Shown here one piece after another: positions 34,594 through 41,051 of a DNA stretch of 45,463 nt (positions are counted from its first letter, which is position 1; each line of letters opens with the position of its first letter). The notes under the pieces are model-generated. The model saw only the letters and a list, made by a program, of their open reading frames with translations, was not told the DNA's origin and did no database searches. This DNA comes from Herbiconiux sp. Lineage in GTDB: Bacteria > Actinomycetota > Actinomycetes > Actinomycetales > Microbacteriaceae. Location of the stretch: NCBI RefSeq assembly GCF_023264895.1, contig NZ_JAHFUY010000034.1, positions 1-45,463 on the forward strand, written 5' to 3'. A program made the position numbers and the translations under genes.

Positions 34594-34606
34594 AGGAGAC
34601 CGTATG
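34594..34606 (+). promoter_or_regulatory. AGGAGA ribosome site and ATG in the wrong frame for ddaH
   Basis: AGGAGA (34594-34599) precedes ATG 34604 at good spacing, the best start signal ahead of ddaH. Translation from it reads MPTPTLHDAPTPTARRTEP and stays open to about 35059, but in a frame one base away from the enzyme. Removal of one C from the C6 run near 34690-34695 would join it to the enzyme frame as RDPRHYLMCRPDHF. Confidence 0.55.
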
Positions 34607-34706
34607 CCGACCCCCACCCTGCACGACGCGCCGACCCCCACTGCACGACGCACCGAGCCCCGTCCCCGTCGGGGGCCCGCGCACCGCGACCCCCCGCCAC
34701 TACCTC

Positions 34707-35498
34707 ATGTGCCGCCCCGACCACTTCACGGTCGCCTACCGCATCAACCCGTGGATGGATCCGGCGGTCCCCACCGACACCGGCCTCGCCGTGCGGCAAT
34801 GGCAGACCCTCCACGACATCTACCGCGAGCTCGGCCACGAGGTCGAGCTCATCGACCAGGTCCCCGACCTCCCCGACATGGTCTACACCGCCAACGGCGC
34901 CTTCGTGATCGACGGCATCGCCTACGGCGCCCGCTTCACCCACGAGCAGCGCGCGGCGGAGGGACCGGCCTTCATGGAGTGGTTCGGCGAGCGGGGTTAC
35001 CGCGTGGTCGATCCCGCGAACACGAACGAGGGCGAGGGCGACTTCCTGCTCGTGGGTGAGCGGATCCTCGCCGGCACCGGTTTCCGGAGCGCCACCGGCA
35101 GCCACGCCGAGGTGGCCGCACTGTTCGGCCGCGAGGTGGTGAGTCTCACGCTCGTGAACCCCAGCTTCTACCACCTCGACACGGCCATCTCGGTGCTCGA
35201 TCCGCTCACCGACGACGCCGGCGCGAACATCGCCTACCTGCCCAGCGCCTTCGACGAGGCGAGCCGCTCCACCCTCGAGCGGCTCTACCCGCAGGCGATC
35301 ATCGTCAGCGAGGAGGACGGCGCCGTGCTCGGCCTCAACTCGATCTCCGACGGGCTCAACGTGGTCATCGCCGCGCGCGCCACCGGCTTCGAGCGCCAGC
35401 TGCGCGAGCGCGGCTACAACCCCATCGGCGTCGACCTCTCCGAGCTGCTGCTCGGAGGCGGCGGCGTGAAGTGCTGCACCCTGGAGCTCCGACGATGA
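34707..35498 (+). CDS. ddaH: Dimethylargininase (DDAH)
   Basis: 263 residues from the first in-frame ATG. Hydrolyses N-omega-methylated arginines to citrulline and methylamines; relatives in the same fold include arginine deiminase. MCRPDHFTVAYRINPWM, NEGEGDFLL, the catalytic histidine in NPSFYHLDTAISVLD and the catalytic cysteine in GGGGVKCCTLELRR are present. The start is a problem: the upstream in-frame sequence TPRHYL also looks like the normal N-terminal strand, but no start codon in this frame includes it, and the good ribosome site at 34594 serves another frame. A frameshift or an assembly indel is likely. The stop overlaps rocD (ATGA), so the pair is coupled. Confidence 0.85.
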   Translation: MCRPDHFTVAYRINPWMDPAVPTDTGLAVRQWQTLHDIYRELGHEVELIDQVPDLPDMVYTANGAFVIDGIAYGARFTHEQRAAEGPAFMEWFGERGYRVVDPANTNEGEGDFLLVGERILAGTGFRSATGSHAEVAALFGREVVSLTLVNPSFYHLDTAISVLDPLTDDAGANIAYLPSAFDEASRSTLERLYPQAIIVSEEDGAVLGLNSISDGLNVVIAARATGFERQLRERGYNPIGVDLSELLLGGGGVKCCTLELRR

Positions 35499-36715
35499 CG
35501 ACCACCGCGAGTGCTGTCCAGCAGGTCGACGACCACGCCGCCCACAACTACCACCCCCTCCCGGTCGTGGTCGCCACGGGCGAGGGAGCCTGGGTCACCG
35601 ACGTCGACGGCCGGCGCTACCTCGACTGCCTCGCCGCCTACTCGGCCGTGAACTTCGGCCACGGCCATCCGCTGCTCGTCGCCGCCGCGAAGGAGCAGCT
35701 CGACCGCATCACGCTCACGAGCCGCGCCTTCCACTCCGACCGCCTCGGCCCGTTCGTGGAGGAGCTCGCCGCCCTCGCCGGCAAGGAGATGGTGCTGCCC
35801 ATGAACACCGGCGCCGAGGCCGTGGAGTCGGGCATCAAGCTCGCTCGCGCCTGGGGCTACCGGGTGAAGGGCGTGCCTGCCGGCACCGCGACCATCATCG
35901 TGGCCGACGGCAACTTCCACGGCCGCACCACGACCATCGTGAGCTTCTCGGACGACCCGACCGCCCGCGACGACTTCGGCCCCTTCACCCCGGGCTTCGT
36001 GCGCGTGCCCTACGGCGACGCCGCGGCGCTCGAGGCCGCGCTCGCCGAGCATCCGGCGACCGTGGCCGTGCTGCTCGAACCCATCCAGGGCGAGGCCGGC
36101 ATCATCGTGCCGCCCGCCGACTACCTGCCCCGTGTGCGCGAGCTCTGCACGCAGCAGGGCGTGCTGTTCATCGCCGACGAGATCCAGTCGGGCCTCGGCC
36201 GCACCGGCGCCACCTTCGCGTGCGACCTCGTGGGCGTGGTCCCGGATGTCTACCTGCTCGGCAAGGCGCTCGGTGGCGGCATCGTCCCCGTCTCGGCGGT
36301 CGTGGCCGACCGCGACGTGCTCGGAGTGCTGCGGCCCGGGGAGCACGGCTCGACGTTCGGCGGCAACCCGCTCGCGGCATCCGTGGGTCTCGCGGTGGTG
36401 CGGATGCTCGCCACCGGCGAGTACCAGGAGCGGGCGGCCCGCCTCGGCGAGCACCTGCAGTCGCGACTGCGCGAACTCCGCGGCCGCGGCGTGGTCGCGG
36501 TGCGGGGGGCAGGGCTCTGGGCGGGCATCGACATCGATCCGGAGCTCGCGGATGGACGCCGCGTCTGCGAGCTGCTGATGGAGCGCGGCGTGCTCGCGAA
36601 GGACACCCACGGCTCCACGATCCGTCTCGCCCCGCCGATCGTGGTCGAGGCCCACGAGCTCGACCACGCCGTGGATCAGCTCGCGATCGTGCTCGAGGGG
36701 TTGCGTCTCCGCTGA
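35495..36715 (+). CDS. rocD: Ornithine aminotransferase
   Basis: 406 residues, class III PLP enzyme that transfers the delta-amino group of ornithine to 2-oxoglutarate, giving glutamate semialdehyde, the substrate of the second PutA domain. NYHPLPVVVATGEGAWVTD, LPMNTGAEAVESGIKLAR, FIADEIQSGLGRTG and the PLP lysine in LLGKALGGGIVPVSAV, then GSTFGGNPLAASVG, are diagnostic of the RocD branch. ATG 35495 overlaps the ddaH stop. Together with PutA this makes a route from ornithine and proline to glutamate. Confidence 0.95.
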   Translation: MTTTASAVQQVDDHAAHNYHPLPVVVATGEGAWVTDVDGRRYLDCLAAYSAVNFGHGHPLLVAAAKEQLDRITLTSRAFHSDRLGPFVEELAALAGKEMVLPMNTGAEAVESGIKLARAWGYRVKGVPAGTATIIVADGNFHGRTTTIVSFSDDPTARDDFGPFTPGFVRVPYGDAAALEAALAEHPATVAVLLEPIQGEAGIIVPPADYLPRVRELCTQQGVLFIADEIQSGLGRTGATFACDLVGVVPDVYLLGKALGGGIVPVSAVVADRDVLGVLRPGEHGSTFGGNPLAASVGLAVVRMLATGEYQERAARLGEHLQSRLRELRGRGVVAVRGAGLWAGIDIDPELADGRRVCELLMERGVLAKDTHGSTIRLAPPIVVEAHELDHAVDQLAIVLEGLRLR

Positions 36716-36780
36716 GACGCTGCGCCGGATGCGCGCTGCGGCCGGCTGCACACGGGAGAGTGCACAGGCATGCATTCGGG

Positions 36781-36792
36781 GGAGGCGCCTCC
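36781..36792. other. 12-bp perfect palindrome upstream of the FCD regulator
   Basis: GGAGGCGCCTCC is perfectly self-complementary. Nearby, TGCAC (36747-36751) and GTGCA (36760-36764) form another small inverted repeat. Both lie between the rocD stop and the FCD regulator promoter and may mark a terminator or operator. Confidence 0.4.
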
Positions 36793-36803
36793 GTGAGCCG
36801 AGT

Positions 36804-36809
36804 TATATT
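36804..36809 (+). promoter_or_regulatory. -10 box TATATT of the FCD regulator gene
   Basis: TATATT lies 21 bases before the ATG, leaving a short leader with GGAGG (36816-36820). Confidence 0.55.
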
Positions 36810-36817
36810 GGTACCGG
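36808..36817. promoter_or_regulatory. Candidate FadR/FCD-type operator TTGGTACCGG
   Basis: TTGGTACCGG has the central GGTACC palindrome typical of FadR-subfamily sites. It overlaps the -10 box and start-site region of the gene, so autorepression is plausible. Confidence 0.45.
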
Positions 36818-36830
36818 AGGACGGTGACTG

Positions 36831-37508
36831 ATGGCGATTGCGACTGAGGCAGGATCGCGCGTCGACAACGCGTACGAGTGGCTGCTGGCCGAGATCACCG
36901 GGTTCCGGCTGCGATCGGGTTCGCCGCTGTCGGAGAACCGGATCGCGACGCAGCTGGGCATCAGCCGCACGCCGGTGCGCGAGGCTCTGCAGCGGCTCGA
37001 GAAGGAGGGGCTGGTCAAGCGCACCGACAACGCGCGCTTCACGGTCTCGCAGCTCACCGCCAAAGAGGTCAACGACGCGTGCGACCTGCTCGAGGTGCTC
37101 GACTCGTACATCTGCCGGAAGGCGGCGTCGAAGCTGACGGACGAGGATGTCGCCGCGCTGCGGAAGCTCGTGGAGGACATGGCGTCGGCGGCGGCCTCGG
37201 AGGACCGGGCGGCGTGGTCGAACGCCGACATCCACTTCCATCGGCTCTGCAACTCGATCGCGGGCAATGCCCTCGTGGCGGAGACGGTGAAGGAGACGCG
37301 CCGGCGCATCCAGCGCTTCTGGCTGCGCGCCGCCTCGCTGCAGCACCGGCTGCAGGAGTGCTCGCGGGAGCACTACGTGCTCTCGGAGGCCATGATCGCG
37401 AAGGACTACGAGGCCATCGAGCCCGCGGTCAAGAAGCACATCGGCCACATGCGCCAGCGCATGCTCGACATGATCGCGGCCGCCGCCATCCTCCTCGGCG
37501 ACGAGTAA
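36831..37508 (+). CDS. GntR-family regulator, FCD (FadR) type
   Basis: 225 residues. The N-terminal winged HTH reads GSPLSENRIATQLGISRTPV with REALQRLEKEGLVKR. The all-helical FCD effector domain follows; its metal-binding histidines are probably those in NADIHFHRLC, SREHYVLSEAM and KKHIGHM. FCD regulators usually sense small carboxylic acids or sugar acids. No catabolic operon is directly attached; it stands alone downstream of rocD. GGAGG precedes the ATG. Confidence 0.93.
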   Translation: MAIATEAGSRVDNAYEWLLAEITGFRLRSGSPLSENRIATQLGISRTPVREALQRLEKEGLVKRTDNARFTVSQLTAKEVNDACDLLEVLDSYICRKAASKLTDEDVAALRKLVEDMASAAASEDRAAWSNADIHFHRLCNSIAGNALVAETVKETRRRIQRFWLRAASLQHRLQECSREHYVLSEAMIAKDYEAIEPAVKKHIGHMRQRMLDMIAAAAILLGDE

Positions 37509-37544
37509 GCCCCGCGCGGCGCCCGGCCCGCCGCCGGCCCGGCC

Positions 37545-37568
37545 CCCCACCCCACCCCACCCCACCCC
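37545..37568. repeat. CCCCA pentanucleotide tandem repeat
   Basis: About five copies of CCCCA/CCACC lie in the gap after the FCD regulator, just before element F1. The gap 37509-37641 holds only this and F1. Confidence 0.85.
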
Positions 37569-37576
37569 TGCTTGCA

Positions 37577-37645
37577 CTGAGTCGCGTCTAGGTGCTCTCA
37601 TTTCGGGGATCGAGGGCGATTTGACGACACTTCGGCGCGACTCAG
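37577..37645. repeat. Palindromic element F1
   Basis: A 69-bp element with perfect 10-bp terminal inverted repeats, CTGAGTCGCG (37577-37586) and CGCGACTCAG (37636-37645). Its inner sequence TTGACGACACTTCGGCGCG matches F2 in reverse complement with one difference. The right terminal repeat contains the TGA stop (37642-37644) of the DUF559 gene. Confidence 0.88.
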
Positions 37646-38682
37646 CGGGGTGGATCGGGGGCGGGGGCGGGGGCGGGTGCGGGATCGGGGGCGCGGGTGG
37701 TGAGCCAGTGGCGGAGCTGGAGGAGCATGTCGGCGGGAGCGGCCAGGTCGAGAGGGGTCGTGCGGAGGGTGACCCAGGCGGCGAAGTGGAGGTCGCGGGT
37801 GCGGGCGAGGTCGCGGCGCCACTGGTGGCGGTCGGTGCGGTGGTGGTCGCCCTCGTACTCGATGGCGATGCGGTGCTCGGGGTAGGCGAGGTCGACGCGG
37901 GCGATCTCGCGACCCTGCGCATCCTGCACCCGCACCTGGGGAGTCGGTGCCGGGAGCCCCGCCTCGATGAGGAGCACCCGCAGCAGTGACTCCGGCGGCG
38001 ATTCGGCGAGGTCGGTGGACAGAGCCAGTGCGCGGAGGAGCGTCGGCCGCCCGCGGCGTCCGCGATGCCGCGAGACGCATTCGGCGAGCGAGCTGCGGGT
38101 CGCGAGTGGATCGCCGTGGAACAGCGCCCGGTCGGCGGCGGCGACCAGCTCGCCAAGGCTGAGAAGCGGCGCGAGGTCGCAGAGGGTGCGCTCGGGCGTG
38201 GTCACCCGGATGCCGACCGGGCTGTCTCGGGCATCGATCACGTCGATCGGATCGAGCGTGGCCTGATGCCCGAGGACACCCGCGGCGGTGGAGGCGCGCC
38301 GGGGCCCTGTGACGTGGAGCGACTCGCGCGTCACCTCCAGTCGCCGAGGAACGGGCATGCCGTGAAGGAGCGCGGCGGTGACGTGGCTGAACGCTGCATC
38401 CGGTGCCATCACGGTGGCGAACGCACGGCATCGAGCGGCCAGGTCACGGAGGCGGTCGGCGTCGGTCGCCCGCAGAAAGGCGTGCGACTCGACGCCGGAG
38501 CCCGACGGCGCCCGGTCGCCAGAAGCGATCGGGGGCGGGCCGGAATCGAGCACGCGGACACCGCGGAACGGGCGGCCCAGGTCGCCTCCTCGCAGGCGAC
38601 CCCGCGACACGCCGACCTCTCGGGCGCGCTCGACCGAGAACTCCCTTCCGAGCTCGGGCAGCCCTCCCGCACGACGTGACAT
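37642..38682 (-). CDS. AbiEi-like/DUF559 protein with PD-(D/E)xK nuclease-type C-terminus
   Basis: 346 residues. The C-terminal part has the DUF559/VSR-like nuclease layout: a conserved glutamate in SPPESLLRVLLIEAGL, D264 in ARVDLAYPEH, E275/E277 in IAIEYEGDHH, then RTDRHQWRRDLARTRDL. The N-terminal part (about 1-215) resembles AbiEi-type antitoxin/winged-helix proteins of actinobacteria, with SHVTAALLHGMPVP and TTPERTLCDLAPLLSLGEL. No AbiEii toxin gene is adjacent, so it is a solo protein of unknown role. The C-terminus is a Pro/Ala repeat (DPAPAPAPAPDPP) that runs into F1. ATG 38682 has weak start signals. F1 and F2 flank the gene in opposite orientation. Confidence 0.85.
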   Translation of the reverse strand: MSRRAGGLPELGREFSVERAREVGVSRGRLRGGDLGRPFRGVRVLDSGPPPIASGDRAPSGSGVESHAFLRATDADRLRDLAARCRAFATVMAPDAAFSHVTAALLHGMPVPRRLEVTRESLHVTGPRRASTAAGVLGHQATLDPIDVIDARDSPVGIRVTTPERTLCDLAPLLSLGELVAAADRALFHGDPLATRSSLAECVSRHRGRRGRPTLLRALALSTDLAESPPESLLRVLLIEAGLPAPTPQVRVQDAQGREIARVDLAYPEHRIAIEYEGDHHRTDRHQWRRDLARTRDLHFAAWVTLRTTPLDLAAPADMLLQLRHWLTTRAPDPAPAPAPAPDPPR

Positions 38683-38734
38683 CCCGACATCCTGCCCCGT
38701 CAGGCGGCCTCCCCGCTCCCGTTCTCCACAGGCC

Positions 38735-38809
38735 CGCGTGAGTCGCGTCGAAGTGTCGTCATCGCCGCCCGAAAGCGGGGAATGGGGACACCTGGGCGCG
38801 ACTCACGCG
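38735..38809. repeat. Palindromic element F2
   Basis: Perfect 13-bp terminal inverted repeats, CGCGTGAGTCGCG (38735-38747) and CGCGACTCACGCG (38797-38809). Reverse-complemented it aligns end to end with F1, so F1 and F2 are inverted copies around the DUF559 gene. The space 38683-38828 holds only this element and unassigned sequence on each side. Confidence 0.88.
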
Positions 38810-38828
38810 CCTGGGGATGGGGAGGGGG

Positions 38829-40175
38829 TCAGTTCGTGCGGGGGCGGCGACGGGTCCAGAGGAGGAGCGCCGCGAGGCCGAAGACCGTGGTGGCCAGGGC
38901 CGTGCCCACGAGGGGGAGGGGGTCGAAGCCCGTGCGGGCGAGGGAGCCGGTGGAGCCGCTCGAGGAGGATCCACCGCCCGTGCTGCTGCCGCCACCCGAG
39001 CCGCCGCTGCCGCCGGATCCGTTGCCGCCACCGGAGCCGCCACTGCCTCCGGATCCGCTGCCGCCACCCGAGCCGCCGCTGCCGCCCGAACCGCTGCCGC
39101 CCGCGCCCGAACCGCTGCCGCCCGAGCCACCGGTTCCGTCGCCGTTCCCGCCGGATCCGGATCCGCCGCCGGATCCGCCGCCGGTTCCGCCGCCCCCGTC
39201 ACCGCTGCCGTCCGGGTTTCCCGGAGTCGTCGTGGGTGCCGGGTTCGTCGAACCGGGGTTGCTCGGAGAAGGGTTGGAGGGTGCCGGGCTCGTGGGCGAC
39301 GGGCTCGTCGTCGGCGGGGCCGTGGTGGTCGGCGGGCCCGTCGTGGTGGGCGGACCTGTGGTGGCCGGCGGGTCCGAGGTCGGGATCGTCTCGTCGGCGC
39401 ACGGCCCGCCCGTGAAGACGTTGTCGAGCAGGGTGACCGAGCCGGTCCGCGCGAGGGCACGGCCGTCGACGGTGGCGCCCGAGTTGAGGGTGATCGACTC
39501 CATGGCGAGGATCGTGCCGACGAAGGAGGTCCTCTCCCCGATCGTGGCCGAGCTGCCGATCTGCCAGAACACGTTGCAGCTCGTCGCGCCGTTGACCAGG
39601 ACGACGCTGCTCGACGAGGCGGTCGTGAGTGCGGATGTGATCTGGAAGATGAAGACCGCATCCGGGTCGCCATGCGCATCGAGCGTGAGGGCGCCCGTGA
39701 GGCCGGCCGAGCTCTCGGCGAAGTAGACACCCGGGTCGAGCTCCTGGTTGCCGAGGTCGGTGGTGATCGTGGCATCGGACGCCTGGGACTCGATGGCGTC
39801 GTAGGCGGTGACCACCGCGGCCTTCGCCTCGCGGGCGTGCTGGTCGTCGACATGGGTGTCGCCCAGCCGGATGCCGGGCGGGAAGCCCGAGATCGCCGTG
39901 CCGGGGCTCACCCCGAGGTCGCCCCAGAGCACGGTGTTGAGATTCGGGATGGTCCCGTGGTCGTTGGTGACCGAGGCGCCTCCCAGCACGGCGTAGGAAT
40001 CGGCGACGCCGAGCCCCACCGGTGTGCCGATGGCGGTGGCCGACTGCGAGACGAAGAGAAGCGAGCCGGCACCCAGCACCAGGACGGCAGCACCCCCGAA
40101 GAGCCCGGTGCGGCGGCGCACGGCTGCCGGAGTGCGATGATCGGTGCGGGCAGGATCGGTCGTGTGGCTTCGCAT
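38829..40175 (-). CDS. DUF3494 ice-binding protein with sortase signal
   Basis: 448 residues. A positively charged start and the hydrophobic helix TGLFGGAAVLVLGAGSLLF end at SATA, a likely signal peptide. The DUF3494 ice-binding domain (about 55-255) shows GVADSYAVLGGASVTN, ELDPGVYFAES, DAVFIFQITSALT, NVFWQIGSSATIG, FVGTILAMESITL and GATVDGRALARTGSVTL. Then come a Thr/Pro stalk, a long Gly/Ser stalk, LARTG at 412-416, a membrane helix and an RRRPR tail, i.e. LPXTG-like sortase anchoring. The domain binds ice or, in some bacteria, serves as a surface adhesin to ice. ATG 40175 follows a GGGGGG ribosome site. Confidence 0.9.
   Translation of the reverse strand: MRSHTTDPARTDHRTPAAVRRRTGLFGGAAVLVLGAGSLLFVSQSATAIGTPVGLGVADSYAVLGGASVTNDHGTIPNLNTVLWGDLGVSPGTAISGFPPGIRLGDTHVDDQHAREAKAAVVTAYDAIESQASDATITTDLGNQELDPGVYFAESSAGLTGALTLDAHGDPDAVFIFQITSALTTASSSSVVLVNGATSCNVFWQIGSSATIGERTSFVGTILAMESITLNSGATVDGRALARTGSVTLLDNVFTGGPCADETIPTSDPPATTGPPTTTGPPTTTAPPTTSPSPTSPAPSNPSPSNPGSTNPAPTTTPGNPDGSGDGGGGTGGGSGGGSGSGGNGDGTGGSGGSGSGAGGSGSGGSGGSGGGSGSGGSGGSGGGNGSGGSGGSGGGSSTGGGSSSSGSTGSLARTGFDPLPLVGTALATTVFGLAALLLWTRRRPRTN
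38950..39200 (-). repeat. Gly-Ser stalk repeat in the ice-binding protein
   Basis: An array of GGSGG/GSGSGG-type codons of about 80 residues (from GSGDGGGGTGGG to SSTGGGSSSSG). It is an extended wall-spanning linker, and its length is likely to vary between strains. Confidence 0.9.
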
Positions 40176-40190
40176 GAAGCCCCCCAAGGT

Positions 40191-40205
40191 CCCCGTCTGA
40201 CGGGG
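40191..40205. other. Hairpin CCCCGTC-T-GACGGGG upstream of the ice-binding gene
   Basis: A perfect 7-bp inverted repeat with a single-base loop lies 16 bases upstream of the ATG, in the probable 5' leader. It does not cover the GGGGGG ribosome site itself. It may be a regulatory RNA hairpin or the terminator of the preceding minus-strand GntR gene. Confidence 0.5.
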
Positions 40206-40291
40206 GCTCCACTCGCAAAATGCGATTGGCCTCAACCTAGGCCGGTGCCGGCCGGGCGTGCCGGACTGGGGACGGATTGGCAGGTTCGGAC

Positions 40292-41023
40292 TCAGGCGCC
40301 CTCGATCAACGGGTCGAGCAGCACCTCGATCTGCCGGCGGGCGGCCTCCGGATCGCCGACGACGATGGCCTCGACGAGCAGGCGATGGTGCTCGGCATGG
40401 GGGTCGGTGTCGCCCTCGACATCGGCGCGCTGCACCTCCTCGAACACCGCGGTGAAGCCCTCGTAGAGCTCGACGTAGAGCGCATTGTGAGTGGCTTCCA
40501 CGATGGCGCGGTGCAGTGCGAGGTCGGCGCGGATGCGACGGTCGAGGTCGGGCACGGAGGCGGTGCCGGCGGCATCCGGCGTCTCCCACGACGCGGCGCG
40601 CTCGGCGAGCAGGTGCTCGAGTCTGGCGACATCGGTGGCGTCGCGGCGGACGGCCGCGAGTGCGGCTGCAGAGCCGTCGAGCGCGCTGCGCAGTTCGAGC
40701 CCGTCGCGGCGGGAGCCGTGGGAGATGCTGCGCGAGAGCGTCTGGGCGAGCTGGGAGCGCGCGATCACGAAGGTGCCGCGACCCTGCTCGCGCCGCACGA
40801 GGCCCGACTGCACGAGCGACTGCACCGCTTCGCGCACCGCGTTGCGGCCGGCGCCCGTCCACTCGACGAGCGCGCTCTCGACCGGGATCCGCTCGCCCAC
40901 CGCCCAGCGACCCGAGCGGATCTCGTCGTGGAAGAGCTCCGTCACGTGGTCCGTCACGCCCGGCCGACGCGGGACACGCGACCCGCTGAGACGGTCGACC
41001 ACGCTAGACTCATCGGGATTCAT
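40292..41023 (-). CDS. GntR-family regulator, FadR type
   Basis: 243 residues. HTH: VTELFHDEIRSGRWAVGERI, VESALVEWTGAGRNAVREAV, QSLVQSGLVRREQGRGTFV; a helical FCD-type effector domain follows with RIRADLALHRAIVEATHN and AEHHRLLVEAIVVGD. It is divergent from an MFS transporter with only 28 bp between the starts, so it almost certainly controls that gene and itself. The ATG is six bases after TAGGAT (leaderless). Confidence 0.92.
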   Translation of the reverse strand: MNPDESSVVDRLSGSRVPRRPGVTDHVTELFHDEIRSGRWAVGERIPVESALVEWTGAGRNAVREAVQSLVQSGLVRREQGRGTFVIARSQLAQTLSRSISHGSRRDGLELRSALDGSAAALAAVRRDATDVARLEHLLAERAASWETPDAAGTASVPDLDRRIRADLALHRAIVEATHNALYVELYEGFTAVFEEVQRADVEGDTDPHAEHHRLLVEAIVVGDPEAARRQIEVLLDPLIEGA

Positions 41024-41029
41024 CCCATC

Positions 41030-41035
41030 ATCCTA
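41030..41035 (-). promoter_or_regulatory. -10 box TAGGAT of the GntR regulator
   Basis: TAGGAT-GATGGG-ATG (41023) on the minus strand. On the plus strand the same bases abut TACCTA (41034-41039), a possible -10 box for the MFS gene 12 bases upstream of its ATG. Confidence 0.6.
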
Positions 41036-41038
41036 CCT

Positions 41039-41048
41039 ATTGGACCAG
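41039..41048. promoter_or_regulatory. Candidate GntR operator ATTGGACCAG
   Basis: ATTGGACCAG contains TGGACCA, a palindrome of half-site TGG/CCA like FadR-type operators, in the 28-bp gap between the regulator and transporter starts. Confidence 0.45.
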
Positions 41049-41051
41049 CCC

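Noticed and set aside
37577..38809. Complete insertion sequence
   Set aside because: The bracketed gene has no transposase motifs and the flanking elements are themselves palindromes rather than simple terminal repeats; no target-site duplication is evident.
38950..39200. Possible CRISPR-like array
   Set aside because: The repeats are Gly/Ser codons within an open gene, have no unique spacers and no cas genes nearby.
38829..40862. Longer 677-codon reading of the ice-binding protein gene
   Set aside because: The N-terminal extension is antisense to nothing functional but overlaps the GntR gene in another frame; the signal peptide starts at ATG 40175 with a good ribosome site.
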